Origin: Streptomyces sp. NBC_00620
GTDB lineage: Bacteria; Actinomycetota; Actinomycetes; Streptomycetales; Streptomycetaceae
Reading direction: 5' to 3'
Length of the DNA stretch: 64,000 bases
Assembly: GCF_026341825.1 (NCBI RefSeq)
Contig: NZ_JAPENY010000003.1
Coordinates: forward strand, 2,108,001 to 2,172,000
How positions within the stretch are numbered: position 1 is the first letter of the stretch; the number at the start of each line of letters is the position of its first letter. Made by a program: the position numbers and the translations under genes. Shown here piece after piece: positions 17,370 through 26,258 of the stretch. The notes under the pieces are model-generated. The model was not told the origin of the DNA. It saw only the letters and a list, made by a program, of their open reading frames with translations, and searched no databases.

Positions 17370-17606
17370 GTGAAGATCGTGCGACGTGTTGGGGCTAGTC
17401 CACGCGAGCGCGGCAGCGCTTCTGGCCAGACATGCCCCGACATCTTCGAGCTCAGTGACGGCAGCTTCGCTGTCATTGGACGAGAGGCCACCATGGAGCT
17501 GGACCCCGAGCTCCCACCCGACGCCGCACGAGCCGATTACGAGCGGATCGTAATCATCACGCGCGAGACACTGCTACGCGCGAAAAGCGACATTCCGGAT
17601 GCTTGA
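17370..17606 (+). CDS. Small conserved Streptomyces protein of unknown function
   Basis: A 78-residue protein starting at GTG: MKIVRRVGASPRERGSASGQ, then a TCPDIFELSDGSFAVIG core that looks like a small beta-hairpin domain, and a helical tail (ARADYERIVIITRETLLRAK). Very similar short proteins recur in Streptomyces genomes, as I recall, often beside HTH or DUF genes. No transmembrane segment or enzyme motif is present. Ribosome binding is weak (AAGG 14 bp upstream). It ends before a strong terminator that separates it from the citrate synthase gene. I do not know its function. Confidence 0.8.
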   Translation: MKIVRRVGASPRERGSASGQTCPDIFELSDGSFAVIGREATMELDPELPPDAARADYERIVIITRETLLRAKSDIPDA

Positions 17607-17687
17607 CATCGCAAACCCGAGGAACTGAGGCCTCAAGGAACCGACAAATAGGTTCCGCCCGGTTACCCCTTCGGCCCCGACGCGCAG

Positions 17688-17712
17688 GCCTGGCATCGGC
17701 TCGATGCCAGGC
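17688..17712 (+). terminator. Intrinsic terminator between small gene and citrate synthase gene
   Basis: An 11-bp stem (GCCTGGCATCG with its complement, GCT loop) is followed by TTTT on the plus strand. It lies between convergent genes and fits plus-strand termination best. Confidence 0.85.
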
Positions 17713-17740
17713 TTTTGACGAGTCGCGACCTGCGATTCCG

Positions 17741-18907
17741 TCAGTTCACCGTCGGTACCGCCGCCGCCGGAATCGGCCCCACGTACCGAGCCGCCGGCCG
17801 AATGATCTTCGAGTCCTCCGCCTGTTCCAGGATGTTCGCGCTCCATCCGACCACGCGGGCGGCAGCGAACGTCGGCGTGAACATCTCCCGAGGCAGCCCG
17901 CAGAGTTCCATGACCACGCCTGCGTAGAACTCCACGTTGGTGTGGAGTTCGCGGCCGGGCTTGAGCTCGGCCAGGATCGCTTCCACCTGGCGTTCGACCT
18001 CGACGGCGAAGTCGACCAACGGGCCGCCGAACCCTCGTGCGATGCCGCGGAGCATGCGCGAGCGGGGGTCTTCCGTGCGGTAGACGGGGTGGCCGAAACC
18101 CATGATGCGTTCGCCGGCGAGGACGCGTTCGCGGATCCACGGGTCGATGCGGTCGGGGGTGCCGATCGCATCAAGGGTGTCCAGGGCGCGGCTCGGGGCA
18201 CCGCCGTGGAGGGGGCCCGAGAGGGCTCCTACGGCGCCGACCAGGCAGGCCACCACGTCCGCCCCGGTGGACGCGATCACCCGCGCCGTGAATGTTGACG
18301 CATTGAATCCGTGGTCAATGGTTGAGATGAGGTATTGCTCGATCGCCCGCGTACGCGCATCGTCCGGCTCCGAACCAGTCAACATGTAGAGGTAGTTGGC
18401 GGCGTATGCGAGATCCTCGCGTGGCTCCACCGGCTCCAGCCCCTGCCCGAGCCGGTACAGCGCGGTGAGCAACGTGGGCACGGCCGCGCACGCCGCGAGT
18501 GTGTCCGCGCGACGCCGGCCGGCGTCAATGTCGTATACCGGCCGGAACCCCAGCGAGGCCCCGAGCAGGGACAGCGCGGTCCGCAGCCCGGCGAGCGGCC
18601 CGGAGTGGCCGGTCGCCGCAGCGATCGCGGGCAGCGCGGCACGCACCTCGTCCGGCAGTCGGCGCAGCTCAGCGGTCCGCCCGGCGAACTCGGCGCGCTG
18701 TACCGCGTCCGGCAGTTCACCGTGGACCAGGAGATGCCAGACGTCCTCGAAACCGCGGGCCTGCGCGAGTTCGACCGCCGAGTACTGGCGGTAGTGGTAG
18801 AAGCCCTCCAACCCCCTGACGTCACCCAACTCGGTGTCGGTGACGACGACGCCCGCGAGTCCTCGCGGTACGTCGACAGAGGTGGTCGCGGCCCTGCTGA
18901 TCGACAT
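17741..18907 (-). CDS. Citrate synthase family protein
   Basis: A 388-residue citrate/2-methylcitrate synthase homolog that would condense oxaloacetate with an acyl-CoA. The active-site segments are visible: STIDHGFNAST (first His), GPLHGGAPSRAL (substrate His), MGFGHPVYRTEDPRS (third His and Arg) and TNVEFYAGVV, where the usual catalytic Asp position reads Glu. The Asp-to-Glu change at that point deserves attention. The gene is divergent from a second citrate synthase homolog with an N-terminal DNA-binding domain, and the 97-bp gap contains a perfect palindrome. AGGGAGGAAAC is the ribosome-binding site. Confidence 0.93.
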   Translation of the reverse strand: MSISRAATTSVDVPRGLAGVVVTDTELGDVRGLEGFYHYRQYSAVELAQARGFEDVWHLLVHGELPDAVQRAEFAGRTAELRRLPDEVRAALPAIAAATGHSGPLAGLRTALSLLGASLGFRPVYDIDAGRRRADTLAACAAVPTLLTALYRLGQGLEPVEPREDLAYAANYLYMLTGSEPDDARTRAIEQYLISTIDHGFNASTFTARVIASTGADVVACLVGAVGALSGPLHGGAPSRALDTLDAIGTPDRIDPWIRERVLAGERIMGFGHPVYRTEDPRSRMLRGIARGFGGPLVDFAVEVERQVEAILAELKPGRELHTNVEFYAGVVMELCGLPREMFTPTFAAARVVGWSANILEQAEDSKIIRPAARYVGPIPAAAVPTVN

Positions 18908-18959
18908 GTTTCCTCCCTGGACTTGATTCGACTGTCCATGATTGACTCATTCACTGTCA

Positions 18960-18978
18960 ATATTGATTGAATCAATAT
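18960..18978. promoter_or_regulatory. Palindromic operator between two citrate synthase genes
   Basis: ATATTGATT-G-AATCAATAT is a perfect 9-bp inverted repeat with a one-base centre, strikingly AT-rich for this genome. TTGATTC (18923), ATTGACTC (18941) and TGTCAAT (18955) nearby look like further half-sites. It lies in the divergent promoter region and 27 bp before the start of the HTH-citrate synthase gene, so autoregulation by that protein is likely but inferred. Confidence 0.65.
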
Positions 18979-19004
18979 ATCGATCCATGGATACGGTGGC
19001 ACAC

Positions 19005-20264
19005 ATGAGGGATCAACAAGCGGTAACCCGAGGCGACGAGGGCCGGCGGCTCAGCACCAAGGAGACCGCCGAGCTGCTCGGGGTGAAGCCCGAGACCGTG
19101 TACGCGTATGTGAGCCGCGGCCAGCTCGGCAGCCGACGCGAACCCGGCGGCCGTGGGAGCACGTTCGACGCCGAGGAGGTGGAGGCGCTCGCACGCCGCA
19201 ACAGACGGGAGACAGGCGGGAGTTCGAGCACCGGCGGCGAGCTGTCCGTCCGTACCGGCATCACCCTGATCGACGGCGACCGGTACTACTACCGGGGCGT
19301 CGACGCGACCGAACTGGCGGCCCGCCACTCCTACGAGGAGATCGCCGAATGGCTGTGGACCGGAGAGCTGCGCCCCGGCGTGCTGTTCAGCGCCCCGGAG
19401 GCATCCGTGGCCGCCGCCCGCCGCGCCGTCGACGCGCTGCCCGAACACAGCGGCCCGACGGACCGGCTGCGCGTCGCCGCGATCGCCGCGTCGGCCAACG
19501 ACCCACTGCGCTTCGACCTCTCCGAGAACGCCGTCCTCGGCACCGCACGCACCCTCATCCCCACCCTCGTCGCCGCCCTCCCACCGACGAGGTACGCCCC
19601 CAGGGACGACGGTCCGCTGGCCCACCGCCTGTGGACACGACTCAGCGGCCGTACGCCCGACGAGGCGTCACTACGCGCACTGGACGCGGCACTTGGACTG
19701 CTCGTCGACCACGATCTGGCCGCCTCGACACTCGCGGTCAGGGTCGCCGCGTCGGCCCGGGCGCACGCGTACGCGGCCGTGTCAGCCGGTCTGGGCGTCC
19801 TCGAAGGCCCTCTGCACGGCGCGGCCAGCGGACTCGCGCACCGGCTGCTCCTCGACGTCCTGGAGCAGGGCACCGCGACCCCCGTGGTCGCGGATGAGCT
19901 GCGCGCCGGTCGTCGTGTCCCGGGGCTCGGCCACCGGCTCTACCCCGGCGAGGACCCACGCGCGCGTGCCCTCTTCGCCCTCCTGGAGGACGTTCCCGGC
20001 GCCGCGCCCGCCCTGGCGGCGGCCCACGACATCGTGGCCACCACCGCCCGCCACAGGCCGCTGCACGCCAACGTCGACCTGGCGCTCGCCGTTCTCACGG
20101 TCGGCTCCGGCATGCCCGCCTCCGCGGGCGAGACGGTCTTCGCCATCGCCCGTACGGCGGGCTGGATCGCCCACATCCTGGAGGAGTACGAAGAGCGCCC
20201 GTTGCGCATGCGTCCCAGCGGTCGGTACGTGGGCGCGCGGCCGCCACAGCCGCTCCCCGGGTGA
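19005..20264 (+). CDS. Citrate synthase homolog with N-terminal MerR/excisionase-type DNA-binding domain
   Basis: A 419-residue fusion. Residues about 16-60 (RRLSTKETAELLGVKPETVYAYVSRGQL) are a helix-turn-helix of the MerR/excisionase (HTH_17) type. After a Ser/Gly-rich linker near residue 70, the rest is citrate synthase-like: ALDAALGLLVDHDLAAST (His), GPLHGAASGLAH, PGLGHRLYPGEDPRARAL and ANVDLALAVL, which keeps the catalytic Asp. The ATG at 19005 has GGTGG 6 bp upstream; an ATG at 18987 has no ribosome-binding site. It probably binds DNA and senses an acyl-CoA or oxaloacetate. Its divergent neighbour, a stand-alone homolog, may be its partner or target. Confidence 0.92.
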   Translation: MRDQQAVTRGDEGRRLSTKETAELLGVKPETVYAYVSRGQLGSRREPGGRGSTFDAEEVEALARRNRRETGGSSSTGGELSVRTGITLIDGDRYYYRGVDATELAARHSYEEIAEWLWTGELRPGVLFSAPEASVAAARRAVDALPEHSGPTDRLRVAAIAASANDPLRFDLSENAVLGTARTLIPTLVAALPPTRYAPRDDGPLAHRLWTRLSGRTPDEASLRALDAALGLLVDHDLAASTLAVRVAASARAHAYAAVSAGLGVLEGPLHGAASGLAHRLLLDVLEQGTATPVVADELRAGRRVPGLGHRLYPGEDPRARALFALLEDVPGAAPALAAAHDIVATTARHRPLHANVDLALAVLTVGSGMPASAGETVFAIARTAGWIAHILEEYEERPLRMRPSGRYVGARPPQPLPG

Positions 20265-20344
20265 GCGCTCCCTCACGCCGACGCACGCCGAACGCGCCGA
20301 AAGTGCGCCCCCTTCCCCGCGACCGGAAGTCGCCCTGGCCGAAG

Positions 20345-20363
20345 TCAGGTTAGGCTCACCTCT
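20345..20363 (+). promoter_or_regulatory. DmdR1-type iron box
   Basis: TCAGGTTAGGCTCACCTCT matches the Streptomyces iron-box consensus TTAGGTTAGGCTCACCTAA at 16 of 19 positions, including the whole AGGTTAGGCTCACCT core. It abuts the GTG start codon at 20364. Repression by iron-loaded DmdR1 (DtxR family) is expected. Confidence 0.88.
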
Positions 20364-21308
20364 GTGAGTACGTGCACGACCGCGTCCCGGGACCTCGATG
20401 AGCCCCTCGCGGGGACCGCGGCCACCGCGAAGACATGGCTGCTCCTTGAGCAGCCCGGTCCCTGGGGTGCCAAGGCGCTCACTTCGAGCCACCTGGACCC
20501 CGTGCTCGGCCGCGCCCTGGAGGCAGCCGCGGCGGACACCGGCGTACGGGTCGCACTCATCCGGCGCCCGGGACGGCACGCAGACTTCGGTCAGCCCGCC
20601 GAGCGCCAGGTGTATGCGGCCCACACAGCTCCGGGAAACGTATGGCTGCACAGCGCCACAACGTCCGACCCGGAGCAGTTGCTCAACCTCGACTTCACGG
20701 CGCTCGGTATGGGGGACCATCACACCTTCGACGCCGTTCTCGGGGGCCGGTCCCACACCGGCGATCCACTCGCCCTCGTCTGCACCAACGGCAAGCGCGA
20801 CCGCTGCTGCGCCCTGCTCGGCCGCCCTCTCGCGGCCGAGCTCGCCGCCTCCGGAGTGGAGGGCGCCTGGGAGGTCACCCACCTCGGCGGTCACCGCTTC
20901 TCGCCCACCCTGCTCGTCCTGCCGTACGGATACGCGTACGGGCGGGCCGAGGCCCATGCCGTCAAGGAGATCCTCCAGGGCGTCCGGGAGGGGCGTGTGG
21001 TCACCGAGGGCTGCCGCGGGGGCTCCGCCTGGGAGCGTCCCGGACAGGCGGCCGAGCTGGCTGTGCGTACCGCCGCCCGAGAGCATGCCGTGGACGCCCT
21101 GAGCGTCGTCCGCACGGACGGCGAGGCCCCGCGCTGGGAGGTGACCGTCGCCCACACCGACGGCCGCGTGTGGCGCGTCGTCGTCGCCCAGGGCACCTCG
21201 CTCCCGCCCCGCCCGGAGAGCTGCGGCTCGGCCCTGGGTTCACCGGCCCGGATGGACGTGGTGGCGGTACGGGAATTGTTCCCGGCGCCGCTTCCCCTGC
21301 CCTGCTGA
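20364..21308 (+). CDS. Sucrase/ferredoxin-like family protein, iron-regulated
   Basis: A 314-residue protein of the sucrase/ferredoxin-like family, a thioredoxin-fold domain that may hold a 2Fe-2S cluster. Core signatures are VCTNGKRDRCCALLGRPLA with several cysteines, and HLGGHRFSPTLLVLPYG. The start at GTG (MSTCTTASRDLDEPLAGTAAT) gives the typical family N-terminus. There is no ribosome-binding site because the iron box touches the start, so the mRNA is probably leaderless or nearly so. The iron box implies a role in iron acquisition, such as reductive release of iron from siderophores, but the substrate is not established. Confidence 0.9.
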   Translation: MSTCTTASRDLDEPLAGTAATAKTWLLLEQPGPWGAKALTSSHLDPVLGRALEAAAADTGVRVALIRRPGRHADFGQPAERQVYAAHTAPGNVWLHSATTSDPEQLLNLDFTALGMGDHHTFDAVLGGRSHTGDPLALVCTNGKRDRCCALLGRPLAAELAASGVEGAWEVTHLGGHRFSPTLLVLPYGYAYGRAEAHAVKEILQGVREGRVVTEGCRGGSAWERPGQAAELAVRTAAREHAVDALSVVRTDGEAPRWEVTVAHTDGRVWRVVVAQGTSLPPRPESCGSALGSPARMDVVAVRELFPAPLPLPC

Positions 21309-21403
21309 TCGGCTCCCGGCCCGTCAAGGGCGTGCTGCGGCGAGATATCGAAGGTGGCCAGTTCACGGGTCTGCCGCGAGGCCGGGCGGGGCACCAGACA
21401 CGC

Positions 21404-21422
21404 GGCCGTCCCACCGACGGCC
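21404..21422 (+). terminator. Possible hairpin terminator after the sucrase-like gene
   Basis: GGCCGTC-CCACC-GACGGCC is a perfect 7-bp stem about 95 bp past the stop. There is no T tract. The rest of the 282-bp gap to the kinase gene holds nothing else I can support. Confidence 0.35.
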
Positions 21423-21590
21423 ACATCTCCGCCGCTCGACGCCGCTCGAGCCCCACCGGGCCGGGCGCCCGCACCTGAGTTCGACCGCACTCAGTCCGCA
21501 CCGTCCAGTAGCAGCCCTCAAACCCGGCGCCCAAGAGATCCACGCCACACCCCTACGGCAGGACCCGCTCACCGCCGTACCGTCATAGAC

Positions 21591-23381
21591 ATGAGCCCCA
21601 CTCCCCCCGTACGACGACTGCGCCTCGGTCTGCCGCGGCGGGCGTTCTCGCAGGTACTGCTGATGCAGGTGGCGATCGCCGCCGGTGTCGCCGTGCTCGC
21701 GACCGGGCTGTTCCTCGCCCCGCTCAGCGCACAGCTGGACGACCAGGCGATGCGACGCGCGCTCGCGATCGCGCAGACCACAGCGGTCCAGCCGCAGATC
21801 GCCGAGGACCTGCAGACGACACGGCCGTCCGTGGACGGGCCCGTGCAGGCCGAGGCGGAGCGGATACGGAAGGCCAGCGGGGCCGAGTACGTCGTGGTGA
21901 TGAACATGGACGGCGTGCGCTGGTCGCACACCGACACCACGCAGATCGGCAAGGTCGTCTCGACCGACCCCAGCCAGGCTCTGGCCGGCAAGGAGGTCAT
22001 GGAGATCGACGACGGCACCCTGGGCCGCTCCGCCCGCGGCAAGGTGCCGCTGCGCGACGCCGACGGCAACATCGTCGGCGCGATCTCGGTCGGTATCGAG
22101 TACGACAGCGTGCGGGCCCGGCTGATCCACGCGATCCCCGGGCTGCTGGCGTACGCGGGCGGAGCGCTGGCCGTCGGTGCGCTGGCCGCGTACCTGATCT
22201 CGCGCCGGGTTCAGCGGCAGACCCGCGACCTGGCCTTTTCTGATATTTCAGCGCTGCTCGCGGAGCGTGAGGCGATGCTGCACGGCATACGTGAGGGCGT
22301 CGTCGCGCTGGACGGCGACGGCCGCGTACGCCTCCTCAACGACGAGGCGCAACGCCTGCTGGGGCTCGACGCGGAGGCCATCGGACAACCGCTCGACGCC
22401 ACGCTCGGACCGGGACGTACGACCGATGTGCTGGCCGGGCGCGTCACCGGCACCGACCTGCTCACCGTTCGCGGCCAACGCGTCCTGGTCGCCAACCGCA
22501 TGCCCACGGACGACGGCGGCGCCGTGGCCACCCTGCGCGACCGCACCGAGGTGGAGCAGCTCGGCCGCGAACTCGACTCCACACGCGGCCTGATCGACGC
22601 CCTGCGCGCCCAGGACCACGAGCACGCCAACCGGATGCACACACTTCTGGGGCTGCTCGAACTGGAGATGTACGACGACGCCAAGGAGTTCGTCGGCGAG
22701 GTGGTCGGAGACCACAGGGTCACCGCCGAACAGGTCACCGAGAAGGTCCACGACCCGCTGCTCGCCGCCCTGTTGGTCGGCAAGTCCGCCGTGGCGGCCG
22801 AGCGGGGCGTGGCCCTGTGGATCTCGGACACGACGTTCCTGCCGGATCGCTTGGTGGACCCCGGGGGGCTGGTCACCGTCGTCGGCAATCTGGTCGACAA
22901 CGCGCTCGACGCCGTCGCGGGCACGCCCCACGCGCGCGTGGAGGTCGAATTGCGCGCCACGGGGCGTACCGCCGTGCTGCGGGTACGGGACACCGGGCCC
23001 GGAATCCCGGAGGATCGGTGGGAGCTGATCTTCACGGACGGGTGGTCCACCAAGAAGCCGCCCGCGCACGGCAAGCGCGGCATCGGTCTCCCCATGGTGC
23101 GCCGTCTCGCCGAACGGCAGGGCGGCAGCGCACAGGTGGCCGAGGCGGACGGCGGAGGCGCGGAGTTCACCGTCGTACTACCGGAGGCACTCAGGGAACC
23201 GGTGCTCGAGCCGGAGGCGGGTCTCGCGGCGGAGCCGGGCCACGCACCGGACGCGGGGCTCACGCCGGAGGCGGGCCTCGCACCAGGGACGCGCCCGCAG
23301 CTCGTACCCGAACCGCACCAGCCTCCTGAATCCCCTGCCGTCACCACCACAGCCATGGATGCCAAGGAAGGGTCGCGATGA
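21591..23381 (+). CDS. CitA/DcuS-type sensor histidine kinase
   Basis: A 596-residue membrane kinase. TM1 is at about residues 20-42 and TM2 at about 180-202, enclosing an extracytoplasmic CitA-like PAS/sCache domain of about 135 residues that normally binds citrate or C4-dicarboxylates. A cytoplasmic PAS follows (residues about 215-320). The phospho-acceptor region is of the SpoOB type (ALRAQDHEHANRMHTLLGLLEL), and the HATPase has NLVDNALDAV and DTGPGIPE. The last 60 or so residues form a Pro/Glu/Ala-rich tail with EAGL(A/T)PE-like repeats. The ATG at 21591 lacks an obvious ribosome-binding site. The response regulator start overlaps its stop (ATGA). Confidence 0.93.
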   Translation: MSPTPPVRRLRLGLPRRAFSQVLLMQVAIAAGVAVLATGLFLAPLSAQLDDQAMRRALAIAQTTAVQPQIAEDLQTTRPSVDGPVQAEAERIRKASGAEYVVVMNMDGVRWSHTDTTQIGKVVSTDPSQALAGKEVMEIDDGTLGRSARGKVPLRDADGNIVGAISVGIEYDSVRARLIHAIPGLLAYAGGALAVGALAAYLISRRVQRQTRDLAFSDISALLAEREAMLHGIREGVVALDGDGRVRLLNDEAQRLLGLDAEAIGQPLDATLGPGRTTDVLAGRVTGTDLLTVRGQRVLVANRMPTDDGGAVATLRDRTEVEQLGRELDSTRGLIDALRAQDHEHANRMHTLLGLLELEMYDDAKEFVGEVVGDHRVTAEQVTEKVHDPLLAALLVGKSAVAAERGVALWISDTTFLPDRLVDPGGLVTVVGNLVDNALDAVAGTPHARVEVELRATGRTAVLRVRDTGPGIPEDRWELIFTDGWSTKKPPAHGKRGIGLPMVRRLAERQGGSAQVAEADGGGAEFTVVLPEALREPVLEPEAGLAAEPGHAPDAGLTPEAGLAPGTRPQLVPEPHQPPESPAVTTTAMDAKEGSR

Positions 23382-24058
23382 TCGAGGTCCTGGTCGTGGA
23401 CGACGACATCCGGGTCGCGCGGGTCAACGCCGCATACGTGGCGAAGGTGCCGGGCTTCCATGTCGCGGGTGAGGCCCACAGCGCGGCCGAGGCTCTGAGC
23501 CGGATGGAGGCGCTGCCCCACCTGGACCTGGTCCTCATGGACCACTACCTGCCGGACGACACGGGCCTGGCGGTCGTCCAGGAGATGCGCCGGCGCGGCC
23601 ACCAGACCGACGTCATCATGGTGACCGCCGCTCGTGACATCTCGACCGTCCAGGCGGCGATGCGGCAGGGCGCGCTCCAGTACCTGGTCAAGCCGTTCGC
23701 CTTCGCGGGCCTGCGCGCCAAGCTGGAGGCGTACGCGGATCTGCGCCGCACCCTCGACGGCGGCGGAGAGGCCGAACAGGCCGAGGTGGACCGGATATTC
23801 GGCGCCTTGTCGGCGAGCACGGAGACGGACCTGCCCAAGGGCCACTCCGCCACGACCGCGGAGCTCGTACGCCGCGCCCTGGTGAACTCCGAAGGCCCTC
23901 TGTCGGCCCAGGAGGTGGCGGAGGAGACCGGACTGAGCCGGCAGACCGCCCAGCGTTATCTGAAGCTCCTGGAGCGCACGGGACGGGCCCGGCTGACCCT
24001 GAAGTACGGCGATGCCGGCCGCCCGGAGCATCGCTACGTCTGGGCGACCCACGTCTGA
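23378..24058 (+). CDS. CitB/DcuR-type response regulator
   Basis: A 226-residue regulator. The receiver domain has acidic residues VVDDD at 6-10, phospho-acceptor Asp55 in LMDHYLPDD, and the conserved Lys in LVKPFAF. The C-terminal HTH (SAQEVAEETGLSRQTAQRYLKLLE) is typical of the CitB/DctR subfamily. The start codon overlaps the kinase stop by 4 bp, so the pair is translationally coupled. By homology the system responds to extracellular di- or tricarboxylates. The convergent acetate-type symporter and the citrate synthases upstream are plausible targets, but no binding site is evident. Confidence 0.94.
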   Translation: MIEVLVVDDDIRVARVNAAYVAKVPGFHVAGEAHSAAEALSRMEALPHLDLVLMDHYLPDDTGLAVVQEMRRRGHQTDVIMVTAARDISTVQAAMRQGALQYLVKPFAFAGLRAKLEAYADLRRTLDGGGEAEQAEVDRIFGALSASTETDLPKGHSATTAELVRRALVNSEGPLSAQEVAEETGLSRQTAQRYLKLLERTGRARLTLKYGDAGRPEHRYVWATHV

Positions 24059-24076
24059 GGGCACACGGCGACGCCC

Positions 24077-25669
24077 TCAGACCGCCCCGGCCCCCGTCAA
24101 CGACCGCACCTCGGTCTCCGCGTGCTTGGCCTCGTCCGGCGGCTCTGCCGAGGTGACCGTGCCCAGCCAGCCCGCGAGGAAGCCCAGCGGGATGGATACG
24201 AGGCCCGGGTTCTGCAGCGGGAAGTACTGGAAGTTCACTCCCGGGAACAGCGATTCGGGGCTCCCCGACACCACCGGCGACAGCAGCACGAGCAACAGCG
24301 CGGGCACCAGTCCCCCGTATACGGCCCACACCGCGCCGCGCGTCGTGAAGCCCCGCCAGAACAGCGAGTACAGCAGGACGGGCAGGTTCGCGGACGCGGC
24401 GACCGCGAAGGCGAGGCCCACCAGGAAGGCCACGTTCAGATCGCGGGCGAGGAGGCCGAGCGCGATCGCGACCACACCGATACCGACCGCCGCGGTGCGC
24501 GCCACGGCCACCTCGCTGCGCGGCTTGGCACGCCGCCGTCGCAGTGACGCGTACAGGTCGTGGGCGACGGACGCCGAGGACGCGAGGGTGATTCCGGCGA
24601 CGACCGCGAGGATCGTTGCGAACGCGATGGCGGCGACGATCGCGAACAGAACCGTTCCTCCCGTTGAGTCGGCGCCACCGCCCAGATCGAGCGCCAGCAG
24701 CGGAACCGCCGTGTTCCCCGCCGCGTTCGACCCACGCACCGCCTCCGGACCGACGATCGCGGCCGCACCGAAGCCCAGCACGAACGTCATCAGGTAAAAG
24801 CTCCCGATGAGGCCGATCGCCCAGACCACCGAACGCCGCGCGGCCCGCGCCGTCGGCACGGTGTAGAACCGCGACAGGATGTGCGGCAGCCCGGCAGTGC
24901 CCAGCACCAGCGCGAGGCCCAGGCTGATGAAGTCCAAGCGTGCCGTCCAGTCCCCGCCGTACTTCAACCCGGGCGCGAGGAACGCGTCACCGTGTCCGCT
25001 GCGCGCCGCCGCCGAGCGCAGCAACTGGTTGAAGTCCCCGTGGAACCGGACGAGGACAAGCACGGTCAGCGCGATGGCCCCGCCCATCAACAGGACCGCC
25101 TTGACGATCTGAATCCACGTGGTGGCCCGCATCCCGCCCATCGACACATAGATCACCATGAGCGCGCCGACGCCGATGACCGTCCAGTTCCGCGCCGCCT
25201 CGCTCGTACCCCCGAGCAGCAGCGCGACCAGGCTGCCCGCTCCCACCATCTGCGCCACCAGATACAGAACGGACACCGTCACCGACGAAGTTCCCGCCGC
25301 GATCCGCACCGGCCGCTCGCTCATCCGGGCCGCGACGACGTCGGCGAGCGTGAACCGCCCGCAGTTGCGCACCAACTCGGCGACCAGGAACAGGACCACG
25401 AGCCAGGCCACCAGAAACCCCACGACGTACAGGAGCCCGTCGTAGCCGAAGAGCGCGATCAGTCCTGTGACGCCCAGGAAGGACGCCGCCGACATGTAGT
25501 CACCGGAGATGGCAAAACCATTCTCCATCGGCGAGAACAGTCGTCCGCCGGCATAGAACTCCTCCGCCGAACCATGCCGGTTGCGGCTCACCCATGTCGT
25601 GATCGCCAACGTCACCGCGACGAACGCGCTGAACAGCAGCAGCGCCAGCGTCTGATGGTTGCCGCTCAC
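24077..25669 (-). CDS. Sodium/solute symporter (cation acetate symporter, ActP-like)
   Basis: A 530-residue protein of the SSS family with 13 or so predicted transmembrane helices, from LALLLFSAFVAVTLAIT to LGFLAGWLGTV. The family core GRLFSPMENGFAISGDYMSAASFLGVTGL and LVLGTAGLPHILSRFYTVP closely resemble ActP, which imports acetate, glycolate or propionate with Na+. The GTG start overlaps the TGA of the DUF485 gene (GTGA). DUF485-ActP pairs are standard for acetate permeases. The gene is convergent with the CitB-type regulator with an 18-bp gap. Confidence 0.94.
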   Translation of the reverse strand: MSGNHQTLALLLFSAFVAVTLAITTWVSRNRHGSAEEFYAGGRLFSPMENGFAISGDYMSAASFLGVTGLIALFGYDGLLYVVGFLVAWLVVLFLVAELVRNCGRFTLADVVAARMSERPVRIAAGTSSVTVSVLYLVAQMVGAGSLVALLLGGTSEAARNWTVIGVGALMVIYVSMGGMRATTWIQIVKAVLLMGGAIALTVLVLVRFHGDFNQLLRSAAARSGHGDAFLAPGLKYGGDWTARLDFISLGLALVLGTAGLPHILSRFYTVPTARAARRSVVWAIGLIGSFYLMTFVLGFGAAAIVGPEAVRGSNAAGNTAVPLLALDLGGGADSTGGTVLFAIVAAIAFATILAVVAGITLASSASVAHDLYASLRRRRAKPRSEVAVARTAAVGIGVVAIALGLLARDLNVAFLVGLAFAVAASANLPVLLYSLFWRGFTTRGAVWAVYGGLVPALLLVLLSPVVSGSPESLFPGVNFQYFPLQNPGLVSIPLGFLAGWLGTVTSAEPPDEAKHAETEVRSLTGAGAV

Positions 25670-26154
25670 CGCTCACCACCTCTGACACTGCGGGTCAGCT
25701 CCTGGGTGTCCCAGCGCAGATCGAGCGCGGCCCGGTCCCTGCGCAGCCGCGCATGCCGCGCGTACGCCCAGGTGAACAGGAAGGTGGTGAGGAACTGTCC
25801 GAGCCCCGCGACCATCGCCACGTTCACCGCCCCGGCAACGGGCCTGGCCATGAAGCCGGGTGCCGTCGTCGCCGTCACCACATAGCCCACGTACCAGGTG
25901 AAGAAGACGGCGACGCCGGGGACCACGAACCTCCGGTACCGGCTGCGCACCTCCTGGAAGGCCGCACTGCGCTGCACCTCCAGATAGACGTCTGCCGCCC
26001 CGCCCGCCCGACGTTCCTGCTCCGGGTGCGCGGGCGGCACGGCGGGAGCGGGCGCACCCGTGCCGTCCAACTCACCCCAGCCGGAGGCAAGCGCGTCGTA
26101 CCAGGGGTCGTCGAACCGGACCTTCCCGGTGTCACGACCGTCGTGCTTCTCCAC
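25666..26154 (-). CDS. DUF485 membrane protein, symporter partner
   Basis: A 162-residue protein. The C-terminal half is a DUF485 domain with two membrane helices (FVVPGVAVFFTWYVGYVVT, then VAMVAGLGQFLTTFLFTWAY). The N-terminal half is a hydrophilic Pro/Ala-rich extension longer than in the E. coli YjcH-like proteins. I start it at the GTG at 26154 because AAGGAGA lies 5 bp upstream; the reading frame is open 14 codons further, but that TTG has no ribosome-binding site. It is translationally coupled to the symporter and probably assembles with it. Confidence 0.9.
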   Translation of the reverse strand: MEKHDGRDTGKVRFDDPWYDALASGWGELDGTGAPAPAVPPAHPEQERRAGGAADVYLEVQRSAAFQEVRSRYRRFVVPGVAVFFTWYVGYVVTATTAPGFMARPVAGAVNVAMVAGLGQFLTTFLFTWAYARHARLRRDRAALDLRWDTQELTRSVRGGER

Positions 26155-26258
26155 CGAACTCTCCTTGTCCGCGGCCCGTTTCCGCCGCGTGCCCAAGGAT
26201 GTGCAGATCGGGAAGATCCCGGACTCTTCTCCCCGCGCTCTTCACTCCATCAGGTGAC

